15,113 bases of DNA. It comes from CAZWXH01 sp964637725 (GTDB taxonomy: Bacteria > Bacillota_I > Bacilli_A > Erysipelotrichales > Coprobacillaceae). The stretch is taken from NCBI GenBank assembly GCA_964637725.1, contig CAZWXH010000041.1:1-15113 (forward strand), given 5' to 3'. Positions 6,996-14,340 of this stretch are shown piece after piece (within the stretch, counting starts at the first letter, position 1; every line of letters begins with the position of its first letter). The notes under the pieces are model-generated. The model was not told the origin of the DNA and made no database searches. It saw nothing but the letters and a program-made list of their open reading frames with translations. The translations under genes were made by a program, and so were the position numbers.

Positions 6996-7596
6996 TATTT
7001 TTTCCTCTATAATATTTTTCTATTTGATTTGATAAACCTATACAGTCATATGTAGCGAAGACTGTTGGATCTATGCTTAAAACTACTGTTGGTTGATATC
7101 TTTGTGATAACTCAATAACTTTATATCGTAATTGTGGTGCAATCAAGATAAGGTCGTATTTATCATAAACATTATCCAATCCTACTATCGAACAAGCATC
7201 TATTTGATAAGGCAAATGATTAAAACGACAAAATTCATTCATCTTCTCTGCAAAATAGCCCGTTGTCAAACCACCCGTACAACTAAGAAGAATATGTCTT
7301 CTTTCTTTTGTTTCTTCTTCAGTGAGTTGTTTTATCATTCGATAAAATAACTCTTTAGCATAATGAAAGTTTTGAAATTGATAATGAAGATAAAATAAGA
7401 GTTCTTCCCCTTCATTAATCGTTTCTTCTATTATCCCTATTGGCCATATCACAAACTTTGCAATTCTATTCTTATAGAATATTTTATAAGTTTTTTCATC
7501 ATACTTTTCAAGAGTCAGACGAGAATCTTTATGGATTTCATAATAAACCCATTTTCTAAAGACTTCAATATTCTCTGTTCTATAGAAACAATCCAT
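6988..7596 (-). CDS. Orphan protein with C-terminal PTS EIIB (lactose/cellobiose-type) domain and uncharacterised N-terminal domain
   Basis: This 202-residue soluble protein has two parts. Residues about 100-185 resemble the small EIIB domain of the lactose/chitobiose PTS family. HILLSCTGGLTT carries the expected phospho-cysteine (Cys106) in the CxxGxxT loop, DLILIAPQLRY matches the conserved D-I-L-L-x-P-Q-x-R-Y strand, and VLSIDPTVFATYD closes the domain. Residues 1-98 contain no domain I recognise; they are rich in aromatics (FVIWPIGIIEE, LFYLHYQFQNFHY). An upstream GTG at 7605 lies inside the Shine-Dalgarno sequence AAAGGGAGGTGAG (7601-7613), so ATG 7596 is the likely start. No EIIA, EIIC or HPr gene is nearby, and there is no helix-turn-helix. 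It is co-translated with a sugar acetyltransferase. It may sense PTS phosphorylation state rather than transport; that is inference. Confidence 0.7.
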   Translation of the reverse strand: MDCFYRTENIEVFRKWVYYEIHKDSRLTLEKYDEKTYKIFYKNRIAKFVIWPIGIIEETINEGEELLFYLHYQFQNFHYAKELFYRMIKQLTEEETKERRHILLSCTGGLTTGYFAEKMNEFCRFNHLPYQIDACSIVGLDNVYDKYDLILIAPQLRYKVIELSQRYQPTVVLSIDPTVFATYDCIGLSNQIEKYYRGKNNE

Positions 7597-7618
7597 GATT
7601 CTCACCTCCCTTTAATCC

Positions 7619-7624
7619 ATTATA
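7619..7624 (-). promoter_or_regulatory. Possible -10 box for the EIIB-like/acetyltransferase operon
   Basis: A perfect TATAAT on the minus strand lies 22 bp before the ATG at 7596. No convincing -35 (TTTTAT at the expected distance) is present, so either an activator is needed or the call is wrong. Confidence 0.35.
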
Positions 7625-7726
7625 CAAGATTTTATACAAAAATAAAATATTAAGGAGTATTTTGTAAAGCAACCTTGTAGTTAGTTAAACATTATGTTAG
7701 TATACTTTAAAAATGAGAGGTAAAAT

Positions 7727-8143
7727 ATGAAACCATATAAACACAAAGTTCATTACTATGAAACAGACCAAATGAAAATTACGCATCATTCTAATTATAT
7801 TCGTTGGATGGAAGAAGCACGTATTGACTTTTTAGAGCAATTAGGTTTTGGCTATGATCGTTTAGAAAACGAAGGTATTATCTCACCTATTATTTCTGTT
7901 CAATGTGATTATAAAAAAAGCACAACTTTTAATGATGTTGTACAAATCAAAATAAATATTAAAGAATATAAAGGAACACGTTTATTATTAGAATATATTA
8001 TGACAAATAATAAAACTCAAGAATTAGTTGCTAGAGGGGAAACATCACTTTGTTTTCTAAACAGCGATAAAAGACCTGTTATTTTAAAAAAGGCCAACCC
8101 TGAATTTCATAGTTTATTAGAAACATTTAAGGAGAACAATTAG
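7727..8143 (+). CDS. Acyl-CoA thioesterase, YbgC/4-hydroxybenzoyl-CoA thioesterase (hotdog) family
   Basis: A 138-residue single hotdog-fold thioesterase. The N-terminal HYYETDQMKITHHSNYIRW has the family's catalytic Asp14, followed by the central hotdog helix EEARIDFLEQLG. The rest is beta-rich, as expected (IKINIKEYKGTRLLLEYIM, ETSLCFLN). Length fits YbgC/FadM-type enzymes that hydrolyse acyl-CoA or acyl-ACP. GAGAGG (7715-7720) lies 6 nt before the ATG. A TATACT -10-like box lies at 7701-7706 without a clear -35. It is monocistronic and ends in a strong terminator. No Tol-Pal or fatty-acid synthesis genes are nearby, so the acyl substrate cannot be inferred. Confidence 0.88.
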   Translation: MKPYKHKVHYYETDQMKITHHSNYIRWMEEARIDFLEQLGFGYDRLENEGIISPIISVQCDYKKSTTFNDVVQIKINIKEYKGTRLLLEYIMTNNKTQELVARGETSLCFLNSDKRPVILKKANPEFHSLLETFKENN

Positions 8144-8160
8144 TTCTCCTTTTTGTTTAT
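8129..8160 (+). terminator. Intrinsic terminator of the thioesterase gene
   Basis: Perfect 9-bp stem AAGGAGAAC (8129-8137), loop AATTA, and arm GTTCTCCTT (8143-8151), then TTTTGTTT. The stop codon of the thioesterase and, on the other strand, the stop of the small membrane protein both lie in the loop. Confidence 0.9.
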
Positions 8161-8304
8161 TCCAATTAACATCAATACTATAGACACAATAACGATTGGT
8201 ATATAAATAATATCCTCAATTGAAATTAAGAACTTATCAATTAAATATACTACAAAATATAACATCATACCTATTCCAATAAAGTAATACTTCTTAATCA
8301 TCAT
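8140..8304 (-). CDS. Small (54-residue) two-helix membrane protein coupled to the XRE regulator
   Basis: This short reading frame starts at ATG 8304 (or 8301) and ends with TAA at 8142-8140. It starts MMIKKYYFIGIGMMLYFVVY and ends in the charged GINKKEN. There are two hydrophobic stretches, about residues 7-23 and 32-49, separated by LIDKFLISIED, so a hairpin membrane protein is predicted. Its start overlaps the last 11 nt of the XRE membrane regulator gene, and no strong independent ribosome site is seen, implying translational coupling. Short membrane proteins downstream of XRE-membrane regulators are common in Firmicutes, but I do not recognise this one. Support is the clean frame, the overlap and the composition. 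Confidence 0.6.
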   Translation of the reverse strand: MMIKKYYFIGIGMMLYFVVYLIDKFLISIEDIIYIPIVIVSIVLMLIGINKKEN

Positions 8305-9211
8305 CACACTTCTTTCTTACTCCTTCAATCCCACTAGTTATAATAGCTGTAATAGGAAAGACAATCCAAGCTGGATGCCACCAATCTTTTGTGAATCCTA
8401 AAACAAGAAATACCATTGCTGCTAAAGGCATTGTAATCGCAAACAAACTATTTTCTTCTTGTTTTTTCTCTTTAATAAATTTTTTGTTTTGCACAAGAAA
8501 ATTATATGCGCTATCTTTAATCCCTAAGTTAATAAACATAAAGACTGCAATTGCTACACATATCATTAATTGCGTAGGAGCAACCTTTTCATCAAGCGAC
8601 ATTTCATCTAACAAAACAATGCTTGCAACTGATAATATAATCAATCCAACACCTAAAGCAATCCCCATTCCAAACTTAGATTTGAACTTTGCTTGTCTTG
8701 TTTGAAGATCTTGTAGATCATTAAAACTCATGTTTATTTCTTTTTTCTCTATTTCACTATACTTATCATAATTAATACCTGTAAAAATAATAACAGCGAC
8801 AGCTACTCCAACACATGCCAACATCATAAATGCTCCTAAGTTCTCTTGTTTCGTATCTGCTGTTAAGATAGGTAAAATAACACTTAGAATAATAAATGAA
8901 ACTGCTCCTGATATAAGATAAGAAAACTTCTTTTTTTCATCAAGATATTCTTTGATTTTCACTGAATTCATGAAGAATTTAACTTCTCCTTGAGTTGGTG
9001 AAGCTTCCTCATTCGAACTATCTTTAATAAGATAGTCTAATGTAACCTGAAATAGTTCACTTAATAATATAAGCTTATCCATTTCAGGATACCCTTCTCC
9101 TGTTTCCCACTTACTTACCGCTTGTCTAGACACATTAAGTCTTTCAGCCAATCCCTCTTGCGACAATCCTTTTTGTTTTCTTAAACTTTGTAATTTCATT
9201 CCGAAATCCAT
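8294..9211 (-). CDS. XRE-family HTH regulator with multi-pass membrane domain
   Basis: A 305-residue protein. Residues 4-58 are a Cro/C1-type helix-turn-helix (KLQSLRKQKGLSQEGLAERL, then VSRQAVSKWETGEGYPEMDK). After a linker of about 35 residues come about six hydrophobic segments: YLISGAVSFIILSVILPIL, LACVGVAVAVIIFTGI, GIALGVGLIILSVASIVLL, MICVAIAVFMFINLGI, ITMPLAAMVFLVLGF and WIVFPITAIITSG. A charged cytoplasmic loop (KYSEIEKKEINM and beyond) follows the second. It is presumably a DNA-binding protein tethered to the membrane that answers an envelope signal. An upstream ATG at 9265 would add 18 residues, but GAGGTGAT (9216-9223) sits exactly before the ATG at 9211 and the HTH starts there. 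The 54-residue membrane protein overlaps its 3' end. Targets are unknown; autoregulation is likely. Confidence 0.82.
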   Translation of the reverse strand: MDFGMKLQSLRKQKGLSQEGLAERLNVSRQAVSKWETGEGYPEMDKLILLSELFQVTLDYLIKDSSNEEASPTQGEVKFFMNSVKIKEYLDEKKKFSYLISGAVSFIILSVILPILTADTKQENLGAFMMLACVGVAVAVIIFTGINYDKYSEIEKKEINMSFNDLQDLQTRQAKFKSKFGMGIALGVGLIILSVASIVLLDEMSLDEKVAPTQLMICVAIAVFMFINLGIKDSAYNFLVQNKKFIKEKKQEENSLFAITMPLAAMVFLVLGFTKDWWHPAWIVFPITAIITSGIEGVRKKCDDD

Positions 9212-9325
9212 CTCTATCACCTCGTCATTATCATACAGAATTAACGTATTATTCGCTACCAACATACATTTGCGTTTTGTCCACTTTAAGTTGCATTTCT
9301 ATATTTTTGTGGTTGCAAGTCTTTG

Positions 9326-9353
9326 TTGCTTTTATTTTACCATATTTTATTAT
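9326..9353 (+). promoter_or_regulatory. Weak candidate promoter of the aminopeptidase gene
   Basis: TTGCTT (9326-9331), 16 bp, and TATTAT (9348-9353), 43 bp before the ATG. Both boxes deviate from consensus and the region is very AT-rich. Nothing else but short GTTGC repeats was seen in 9212-9396. Confidence 0.35.
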
Positions 9354-9396
9354 CATTCTATAGAAAAATATGATAAAGTATTTAGAGGTGAAAAAA

Positions 9397-11154
9397 ATGA
9401 TAAAAAAATTTCAAAAATTATTAAAAGAAAAAAATATTAACTACTATATTATCTTAACAGATGACGATCATCAATCAGAGAGTGTTGGTGCCTATTATCA
9501 ATCAAGAGCTTATTTAAGCGGTTTTAACGGAAGTGCTGGAACTTTATTAGTAACACAAGATAATGCTTACTTATGGACTGATGGAAGGTATTTTATACAA
9601 GCTGCAAAACAATTAAATAAAGATATTCAATTAATGAAGATGGCACAAAAAGGTGTTCCTACATTATTAGAATTCCTTGTTTCTCATATTAAAGAAAATG
9701 AAGTTGTTGCATTTGATGGTCAAACAATGAACTGTCAATTTGTATTTGATTTAGAAGATTCAACAGATGCTAACTTTAATATACAATCAATTGATCTACT
9801 TAATGAATTTTGGAAAGATAGACCTGCATTATCTAATGAAAAAGCCTTTCTATACAAAGAAGAATATCATGGTGAATTAACTTCTAACAAATTAGCAATA
9901 ATCAGAGAGTATATGAATGAAAATGACTGTGATGCTCATGTTATTACAAAACTTGATGATATTGCTTGGATTTTTAATATAAGAGGAAATGATATTCCTT
10001 CTTCTCCAATGGTACTAGCAAATGCATTAATTACACTAGATCAAGCTTATCTCTACTTACAAGATAATACTTATGATCAAAAGATGACTGATTTTTACAT
10101 CCAAGAAGGTGTTCAAATAAAAAATTACTTTGATATCTATGAAGATGTAAAAACTCTTACCGGTAGAGTCTTATTAAATGCATCAATTGTTAATTATGAA
10201 TTATTTAATAATATTGAATGTGATGTTGTCGATGGCATCAACCCTTCTCAACAATTCAAAGCAATAAAAAATGATATTGAAATTCAAAATACAAAACAAG
10301 CCCATATTAAAGATGGGGTTGCTATGACTAAATTTATGTATTGGTTAAAAACAAATTATGGTCAAGTTGATATGGATGAAATAAGCATTGCTGATAAAGT
10401 ATTAGAATTTAGAAAACAACAAGACTTATTCATGGAGACAAGTTTTTCATCAATAGTTGGATTCAATGAAAATGCTGCCTTAATGCATTATCATGCAACT
10501 AAAGAAGAACACTCTGTTATTGATAAAGATGGTTTATTATTAATTGATAGTGGTGGTCAATATTTAGATGGAACAACTGATATTACACGAACATTTGCAT
10601 TAGGACAAATCAGCCCTATTCAAAAAACACATTTCACAATGGTATTACAAGGCATGTTAGCATTACAAAATGCATCTTTTCTATATGGTTGCACTGGTCA
10701 AAACCTTGACATATTAGCGAGACAACCATTATGGAGTGTTGATTTAGATTACCAATGTGGAACAGGGCATGGTGTTGGTCATTTCTTAAATGTTCATGAA
10801 GGTCCTCACGGTATTCGTCCACGTCCTAAATTCCAAGGCGAAGAAACTACTTTTGAACCAGGAATGATTGTCACTGATGAACCTGGTATCTACTTAGAAG
10901 GACAATATGGTATTCGTATTGAAAATGAATTACTATGTGTAGAAGGAACAGAAAATGAATATGGTCAATTCTTACATTTTGATTGTTTAACTTATGTTCC
11001 TATTGATCTAGATGCTATTGATGTCAATATTTTAACTTATAAAGAAAAGAAATGGTTAAATGATTATCATCAAGAAGTTTATAATAAAATATCTCCATTT
11101 TTAACAAATGAAGAAGCAACTTGGTTAAAAGAGTATACTAAAGCAGTTAAATAA
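9397..11154 (+). CDS. Xaa-Pro aminopeptidase (aminopeptidase P, M24B, three-domain type)
   Basis: A cytosolic metallopeptidase of 585 residues that removes N-terminal residues preceding proline. The layout is two creatinase-like N-terminal domains (about 1-135 and 155-290), a pita-bread M24 catalytic domain (about 300-520) and the short C-terminal M24_C segment ending WLKEYTKAVK. This is the long XPNPEP1-like form rather than the 350-residue bacterial PepQ/PepP form. The dinuclear metal ligands are visible: Asp384 (LIDSGG), Asp395 (TTDITRTF), His458 (GTGHGVGH), Glu495 (VTDEPGIY) and Glu509 (GIRIENE), with NVHEGP after the His. The His at the start of the human HGTGHG motif is Cys here (CGTGHG). 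The ATG at 9370 would add nine residues; GAGGTG (9385-9390) supports 9397. Monocistronic. Confidence 0.93.
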   Translation: MIKKFQKLLKEKNINYYIILTDDDHQSESVGAYYQSRAYLSGFNGSAGTLLVTQDNAYLWTDGRYFIQAAKQLNKDIQLMKMAQKGVPTLLEFLVSHIKENEVVAFDGQTMNCQFVFDLEDSTDANFNIQSIDLLNEFWKDRPALSNEKAFLYKEEYHGELTSNKLAIIREYMNENDCDAHVITKLDDIAWIFNIRGNDIPSSPMVLANALITLDQAYLYLQDNTYDQKMTDFYIQEGVQIKNYFDIYEDVKTLTGRVLLNASIVNYELFNNIECDVVDGINPSQQFKAIKNDIEIQNTKQAHIKDGVAMTKFMYWLKTNYGQVDMDEISIADKVLEFRKQQDLFMETSFSSIVGFNENAALMHYHATKEEHSVIDKDGLLLIDSGGQYLDGTTDITRTFALGQISPIQKTHFTMVLQGMLALQNASFLYGCTGQNLDILARQPLWSVDLDYQCGTGHGVGHFLNVHEGPHGIRPRPKFQGEETTFEPGMIVTDEPGIYLEGQYGIRIENELLCVEGTENEYGQFLHFDCLTYVPIDLDAIDVNILTYKEKKWLNDYHQEVYNKISPFLTNEEATWLKEYTKAVK

Positions 11155-11167
11155 CTGCTTTTTTTTC
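11140..11167 (+). terminator. Intrinsic terminator of the aminopeptidase gene
   Basis: AAGCAGTT (11141-11148), loop AAAT, arm AACTGCTT (11153-11160), then TTTTTT. The TAA stop lies between loop and arm. Confidence 0.88.
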
Positions 11168-11252
11168 AACGCAATATTACATAATATGTTATCTAAAGTT
11201 GGTGGAATTCTTGATGATAGCGTGTATACTGATAGTAAGGAGTGTGAATTAT

Positions 11253-11672
11253 ATGATTTCTCAGAATTTAGTATATTTAAGAAAAAGTAAAAAAATATCT
11301 TTAGAAGAGTTAGCTGATATCATTGGCGTATCAAGACAAGCTATAAGTAAATGGGAAAGTGGTGAAACAACGCCTGATTTAACTAATGCTATTGCTTTAG
11401 CTGATTTCTATAATATGACTGTGGATGAATTAATTTCTCGTAAAACAGAGAATAATGATGGTCGATATGTATTTGGAATGGTTACAGTTGGAGAACGAGG
11501 TCAAATCGTTATTCCCAAAAAAGCTCGAGATATCTTTTCTATTAAGTCAGGCGATAGTTTAATTGTTTTAGGTGATACAAACCAAGGTGGTATAGCTCTA
11601 GCAAAGATTAATTCTGAAGCATTAGACTTCTTTATGGAGGGAGATAAAAGTGATAGCAATCAAAACAAGTAA
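11253..11672 (+). CDS. XRE HTH - SpoVT/AbrB fusion transcriptional regulator
   Basis: A 139-residue regulator with two DNA-binding modules. Residues 5-58 are a Cro/C1 helix-turn-helix (SLEELADIIGVSRQAISKWE), and residues about 74-120 are an AbrB-type swapped-hairpin domain (GMVTVGERGQIVIPKKARDI followed by FSIKSGDSLIVLGD). A polar tail follows. Either domain can bind DNA; the AbrB part also dimerises. An upstream ATG at 11199 would add 18 hydrophobic residues not typical of such regulators; AAGGAG (11237-11242) supports 11253. The gene overlaps the ABC ATPase start by 23 nt, so it heads a three-gene operon and very likely regulates the exporter and itself. A TATACT at 11225-11230 may be the -10. 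Imperfect palindromes (11174-11187) upstream could be operators. Confidence 0.87.
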   Translation: MISQNLVYLRKSKKISLEELADIIGVSRQAISKWESGETTPDLTNAIALADFYNMTVDELISRKTENNDGRYVFGMVTVGERGQIVIPKKARDIFSIKSGDSLIVLGDTNQGGIALAKINSEALDFFMEGDKSDSNQNK

Positions 11673-12378
11673 TTTAAGTAAAAAATATGGTGATAAAAAC
11701 GCTGTCGTTTCCTTTAATTTAGAAATTGAGAAAGGTGAACTTGTTGCCTTACTTGGAGTCAATGGTGCTGGCAAGACTACAGTAATTAAAATGTTATCAT
11801 GTTTAACACAACCAACTGATGGTGATGCAACTATCTTCAATCACAGTATTATTAGTGATAGCTACGCAATTAAAGAGATCATTAATATATCTCCTCAAGA
11901 GACAGCTATTGCTCCTAACTTAACAGTCTATGAAAACTTGGAATTTATATGTGGAGTTTACGGTGATAGTAAGGAGCAAGCTAAAAGAAAAGCATTAGAG
12001 ATGATTGATGAATTTGATCTATCAATCATCAAGAAACAAAAAGCTTCAACATTATCTGGTGGGTGGCAAAGAAGATTATCAATTGCTATGGCCTTAATTA
12101 CTAAACCAAAAGTTTTGTTTTTAGATGAACCCACTTTAGGTTTAGATGTTCTAGCAAGACGAGAACTTTGGCAATTTATTGAATCATTAAAAGGAAAGAT
12201 GACAATTATCCTAACAACTCACTATTTAGAAGAGGCAGAGGCATTAAGTGATAAAATCGCTATTATGTCAAATGGTTACTTAGTCGCAAAAGGAACATCT
12301 CAAGAATTAATACAACAAACAAAATCCGCAAACTTTGAGGATGCTTTCGTTACATTGTGTGGAGGTCAAACATCATGA
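11650..12378 (+). CDS. ABC transporter ATP-binding protein (ABC-2 exporter type)
   Basis: A 242-residue nucleotide-binding subunit. Walker A is GVNGAGKTT (36-44), the Q-loop is PQE (Gln83 region), and the signature is LSGGW (135-139), where the last residue is usually Gln. Walker B is VLFLDEP with catalytic Glu160, the D-loop is GLD, and the switch is His191 in TTHYLEEAE. The fold class is that of drug, lantibiotic or Na+ exporters (CcmA/NatA-like). The start is GTG at 11650 with GGAGG at 11636-11640, inside the end of the regulator gene. It overlaps the permease by 4 nt (ATGA). It would form a dimer with two copies of the next gene product. The exported substrate is unknown. Confidence 0.93.
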   Translation: MIAIKTSNLSKKYGDKNAVVSFNLEIEKGELVALLGVNGAGKTTVIKMLSCLTQPTDGDATIFNHSIISDSYAIKEIINISPQETAIAPNLTVYENLEFICGVYGDSKEQAKRKALEMIDEFDLSIIKKQKASTLSGGWQRRLSIAMALITKPKVLFLDEPTLGLDVLARRELWQFIESLKGKMTIILTTHYLEEAEALSDKIAIMSNGYLVAKGTSQELIQQTKSANFEDAFVTLCGGQTS

Positions 12379-13109
12379 AAACTCTAGCTTTTGCATCACG
12401 TAACACCAAAGAAATTTTAAGAGATCGTGTTAATCTTACTTTTGGTATTGTTTTTCCAATTATTTTGTTATTATTGTTAACAGTTATACAATCTAACATC
12501 CCCGTTGAACAATTTCCAATCAAAAAACTAGCTCTAGGAATATCAGTATTTGGTTTATCATTTATATCATTATTTTCTGGATTTCTTATTGCTAAGGATC
12601 GCAGTAGTTCTTTTATGATGAGATTAATGAGTTCTCCCATGAAGTCTAATAATTTTATACTTGGTTATATTTTACCATTAGTTCCAATGGCAATAATGCA
12701 ATCAACAATCTGTTTTATAGCAGCGATATGTTTAGGTTTACCTTTAAGCCCAAATATAATTCTCGTTATTATTGCCAATGTTCCCACTGCTTTTATATTT
12801 ATTTCAATAGGACTTATTTGTGGAACATTCTTTACCGATAAACAAGTTGGTGCTCTTTGTGGTGCTTTACTTACTAATTTATGTGGTTGGTTCTCTGGAA
12901 CATGGTTTGATGTTTCATTGGTGGGAGGAATATTTGAAAAAATAGCCAACTGTTTGCCTTTTATCCATGCAGTAAACCTTGGTGAAAGTATTATACTAGG
13001 ACATTATAATCTAATAACTAATGATTTATTATGGGTTCTTGGTTATTCAATATTGCTAACTATCCTTTCCATCACCCTTTTTAAAAAGAAAATGAAAAGT
13101 ATAAACTAA
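12375..13109 (+). CDS. ABC-2 type transporter permease
   Basis: A 244-residue membrane subunit with about six hydrophobic segments. Near the N-terminus is the short amphipathic segment SRNTKEILRDRVNLTFGIVFPI, typical of ABC-2 permeases, where arginine-rich residues precede the first membrane helix. The helices ALGISVFGLSFISLFSGFLI, ILPLVPMAIMQSTICFIAAI and FIFISIGLICGTFF follow, then LLTNLCGWFSGTWF (the conserved amphipathic region) and a last helix before the basic tail KKKMKSIN. ATG 12375 is chosen over 12357 because it overlaps the ATPase stop as ATGA and has GGAGG at 12361-12365. It is the last gene of the regulator-ATPase-permease operon, which ends at a terminator. Confidence 0.88.
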   Translation: MKTLAFASRNTKEILRDRVNLTFGIVFPIILLLLLTVIQSNIPVEQFPIKKLALGISVFGLSFISLFSGFLIAKDRSSSFMMRLMSSPMKSNNFILGYILPLVPMAIMQSTICFIAAICLGLPLSPNIILVIIANVPTAFIFISIGLICGTFFTDKQVGALCGALLTNLCGWFSGTWFDVSLVGGIFEKIANCLPFIHAVNLGESIILGHYNLITNDLLWVLGYSILLTILSITLFKKKMKSIN

Positions 13110-13110
13110 A

Positions 13111-13150
13111 AGAAGTATCAGTATTTAAACTGACACTTCTTTCTTTTCTT
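13111..13150. terminator. Bidirectional intrinsic terminator between the ABC operon and the AI-2E transporter gene
   Basis: AGAAGT-A-TCAGT (13111-13122) pairs with ACTGA-C-ACTTCT (13129-13140) with one mismatch. A TTCTTTTCTTTT run follows on +, and TTTTAGTTTAT follows on -. The stop of the minus-strand gene is in the loop. Confidence 0.85.
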
Positions 13151-14252
13151 TTATTCTTATATTTGTCCATCTTCTTAATAACTCATATATAACTGAGAAT
13201 GTAGGAAGCCCAAATATCATCCCTGGGATACCAAACAGTCCCCCTCCAACAGTGACTGCAAATAATACCCATAACGCTGAGAGTCCAACAGAGTTGCCCA
13301 CAACGTAAGGATAAATTAAGTTTGATTCAAATTGTTGTAATACAGTTCCAAACACTATAAAGATAAGTGCTTGAACTGGTGAAACCAAAACAATTAACAT
13401 AGCTGAAATTGCTGTTCCTATAATTGGTCCAAAATAAGGGATTATATTTGTAGCACCAATAACAATAGCTGCTATAGATGCATAAGGAATACCTAAAATC
13501 TTACAACCAATATAACAAAGAATCCCAATGATAAAAGATTCAGTAAGTTGTCCTGCTAAAAAGTTTTCAAATGTTGATGATGTTAGATGAGCAACTTCTT
13601 GTCCCTTAACATAGTAATCATCTTTTAAAAATGCCCTTCCAACTCTCTTCACTTGTCTTATCAAAGTATCCTTAGAAAACAACATATAAACCGCTATAAC
13701 AAAACTAATAAACATTTTCATAATACCACTTGCAATACTTCCAACTCCAGAAGCAATCCCTGGAACTAATGAAGTCACACTATTTAAAATCTCTTTACCA
13801 AATGATTGTTGTAAATTTCCAATCTCCTTCATTATATCTGAAGATATATTAAATTGTTTTAAAAGATCTTCAAGAATAATTTCTGCTTGAATAATAGTGT
13901 TAGGCATATTATCAACAAGCGTTCTGATATTTTCTATAACCTGTGGTAAGATTACCCAAACAATAATCACTATAACCAGAATAACTAATAAAATTGATAG
14001 AATTGCCGCAATAAACTTCTTCTGTTTTTCATTTTTAATAGGTAATTTCTTAATAAATATCTTCATTGGAATATTAAAGATAAAAGCCATAATTAATCCA
14101 ACAATAAAAGGCTGAATGATTTCAAAAACTGTTCCAACAAAAGTGAGAATAGCTTCAAAATTCATTAAAATTAAAACTAATAAAGCAATATATGTAACAA
14201 GAATAATCATATTCTTTAAATTCAAATCTCTTATTTTATCAGTTGATTTCAT
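13125..14252 (-). CDS. AI-2E family transporter (PerM/TqsA/YdiK-like)
   Basis: A 375-residue polytopic membrane protein of the AI-2E exporter-like family (PF01594). A cluster of hydrophobic segments in the first 110 residues (IILVTYIALLVLILM, IIQPFIVGLIMAFIFNIPM, AILSILLVILVIVIIVWVI) is followed by a soluble stretch (about 110-165). The characteristic C-terminal block comes next: FENFLAGQLTESFIIGILC, GATNIIPYFGPIIGTAISA and GLFGIPGMIFGLPTFSVIYELL. The NxIPYFGPxIG motif is the family hallmark. AAAGAGGTG (14258-14266) precedes the ATG, and a TATAAT lies at 14277-14272 with no clear -35. Some members export autoinducer-2 or act as Na+/H+ antiporters; nothing here indicates the substrate. It has its own terminator and promoter region, so it is probably monocistronic. 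Confidence 0.92.
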   Translation of the reverse strand: MKSTDKIRDLNLKNMIILVTYIALLVLILMNFEAILTFVGTVFEIIQPFIVGLIMAFIFNIPMKIFIKKLPIKNEKQKKFIAAILSILLVILVIVIIVWVILPQVIENIRTLVDNMPNTIIQAEIILEDLLKQFNISSDIMKEIGNLQQSFGKEILNSVTSLVPGIASGVGSIASGIMKMFISFVIAVYMLFSKDTLIRQVKRVGRAFLKDDYYVKGQEVAHLTSSTFENFLAGQLTESFIIGILCYIGCKILGIPYASIAAIVIGATNIIPYFGPIIGTAISAMLIVLVSPVQALIFIVFGTVLQQFESNLIYPYVVGNSVGLSALWVLFAVTVGGGLFGIPGMIFGLPTFSVIYELLRRWTNIRIKEKKEVSV

Positions 14253-14306
14253 CTAGACACCTCTTTATCTCATTATATAAATACATTATGTATTGAATAT
14301 GAAGAA

Positions 14307-14340
14307 AGCTCTTCTTCCTTAGTATACCGGAAAAAGAGCT
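14307..14340 (-). terminator. Intrinsic terminator of queT
   Basis: AGCTCTT-C-TTCC (14307-14318) pairs with GGAA-A-AAGAGCT (14329-14340) around a 10-nt loop. On the minus strand TTTCTTC follows. The TAG stop of queT overlaps its first bases. The U-tract is weak. Confidence 0.65.

Noticed and set aside
9290..9329. Three GTTGC repeats (9290, 9312, 9325) between the XRE regulator and the aminopeptidase
   Set aside because: Spacing is irregular (22 and 13 nt) and the unit is only five bases; could be regulator sites but chance is as likely.
11231..11976. 12-base sequence GATAGTAAGGAG present at 11231 and again at 11965
   Set aside because: The first is the ribosome site of the fusion regulator; the second is inside the ATPase coding sequence (encoding GDSKE) with no start codon after it. 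Coincidence.
12665..12949. 94-codon minus-strand frame inside the ABC permease gene, and similar antisense frames at 12350-12640 and 8391-8705
   Set aside because: These are shadows of hydrophobic-gene codon use on the opposite strand; no start signals.
14281..14293. ATACAT-T-ATGTAT palindrome upstream of the AI-2E transporter gene
   Set aside because: Six-bp AT-rich arms; it may be an operator, but nothing else supports it.
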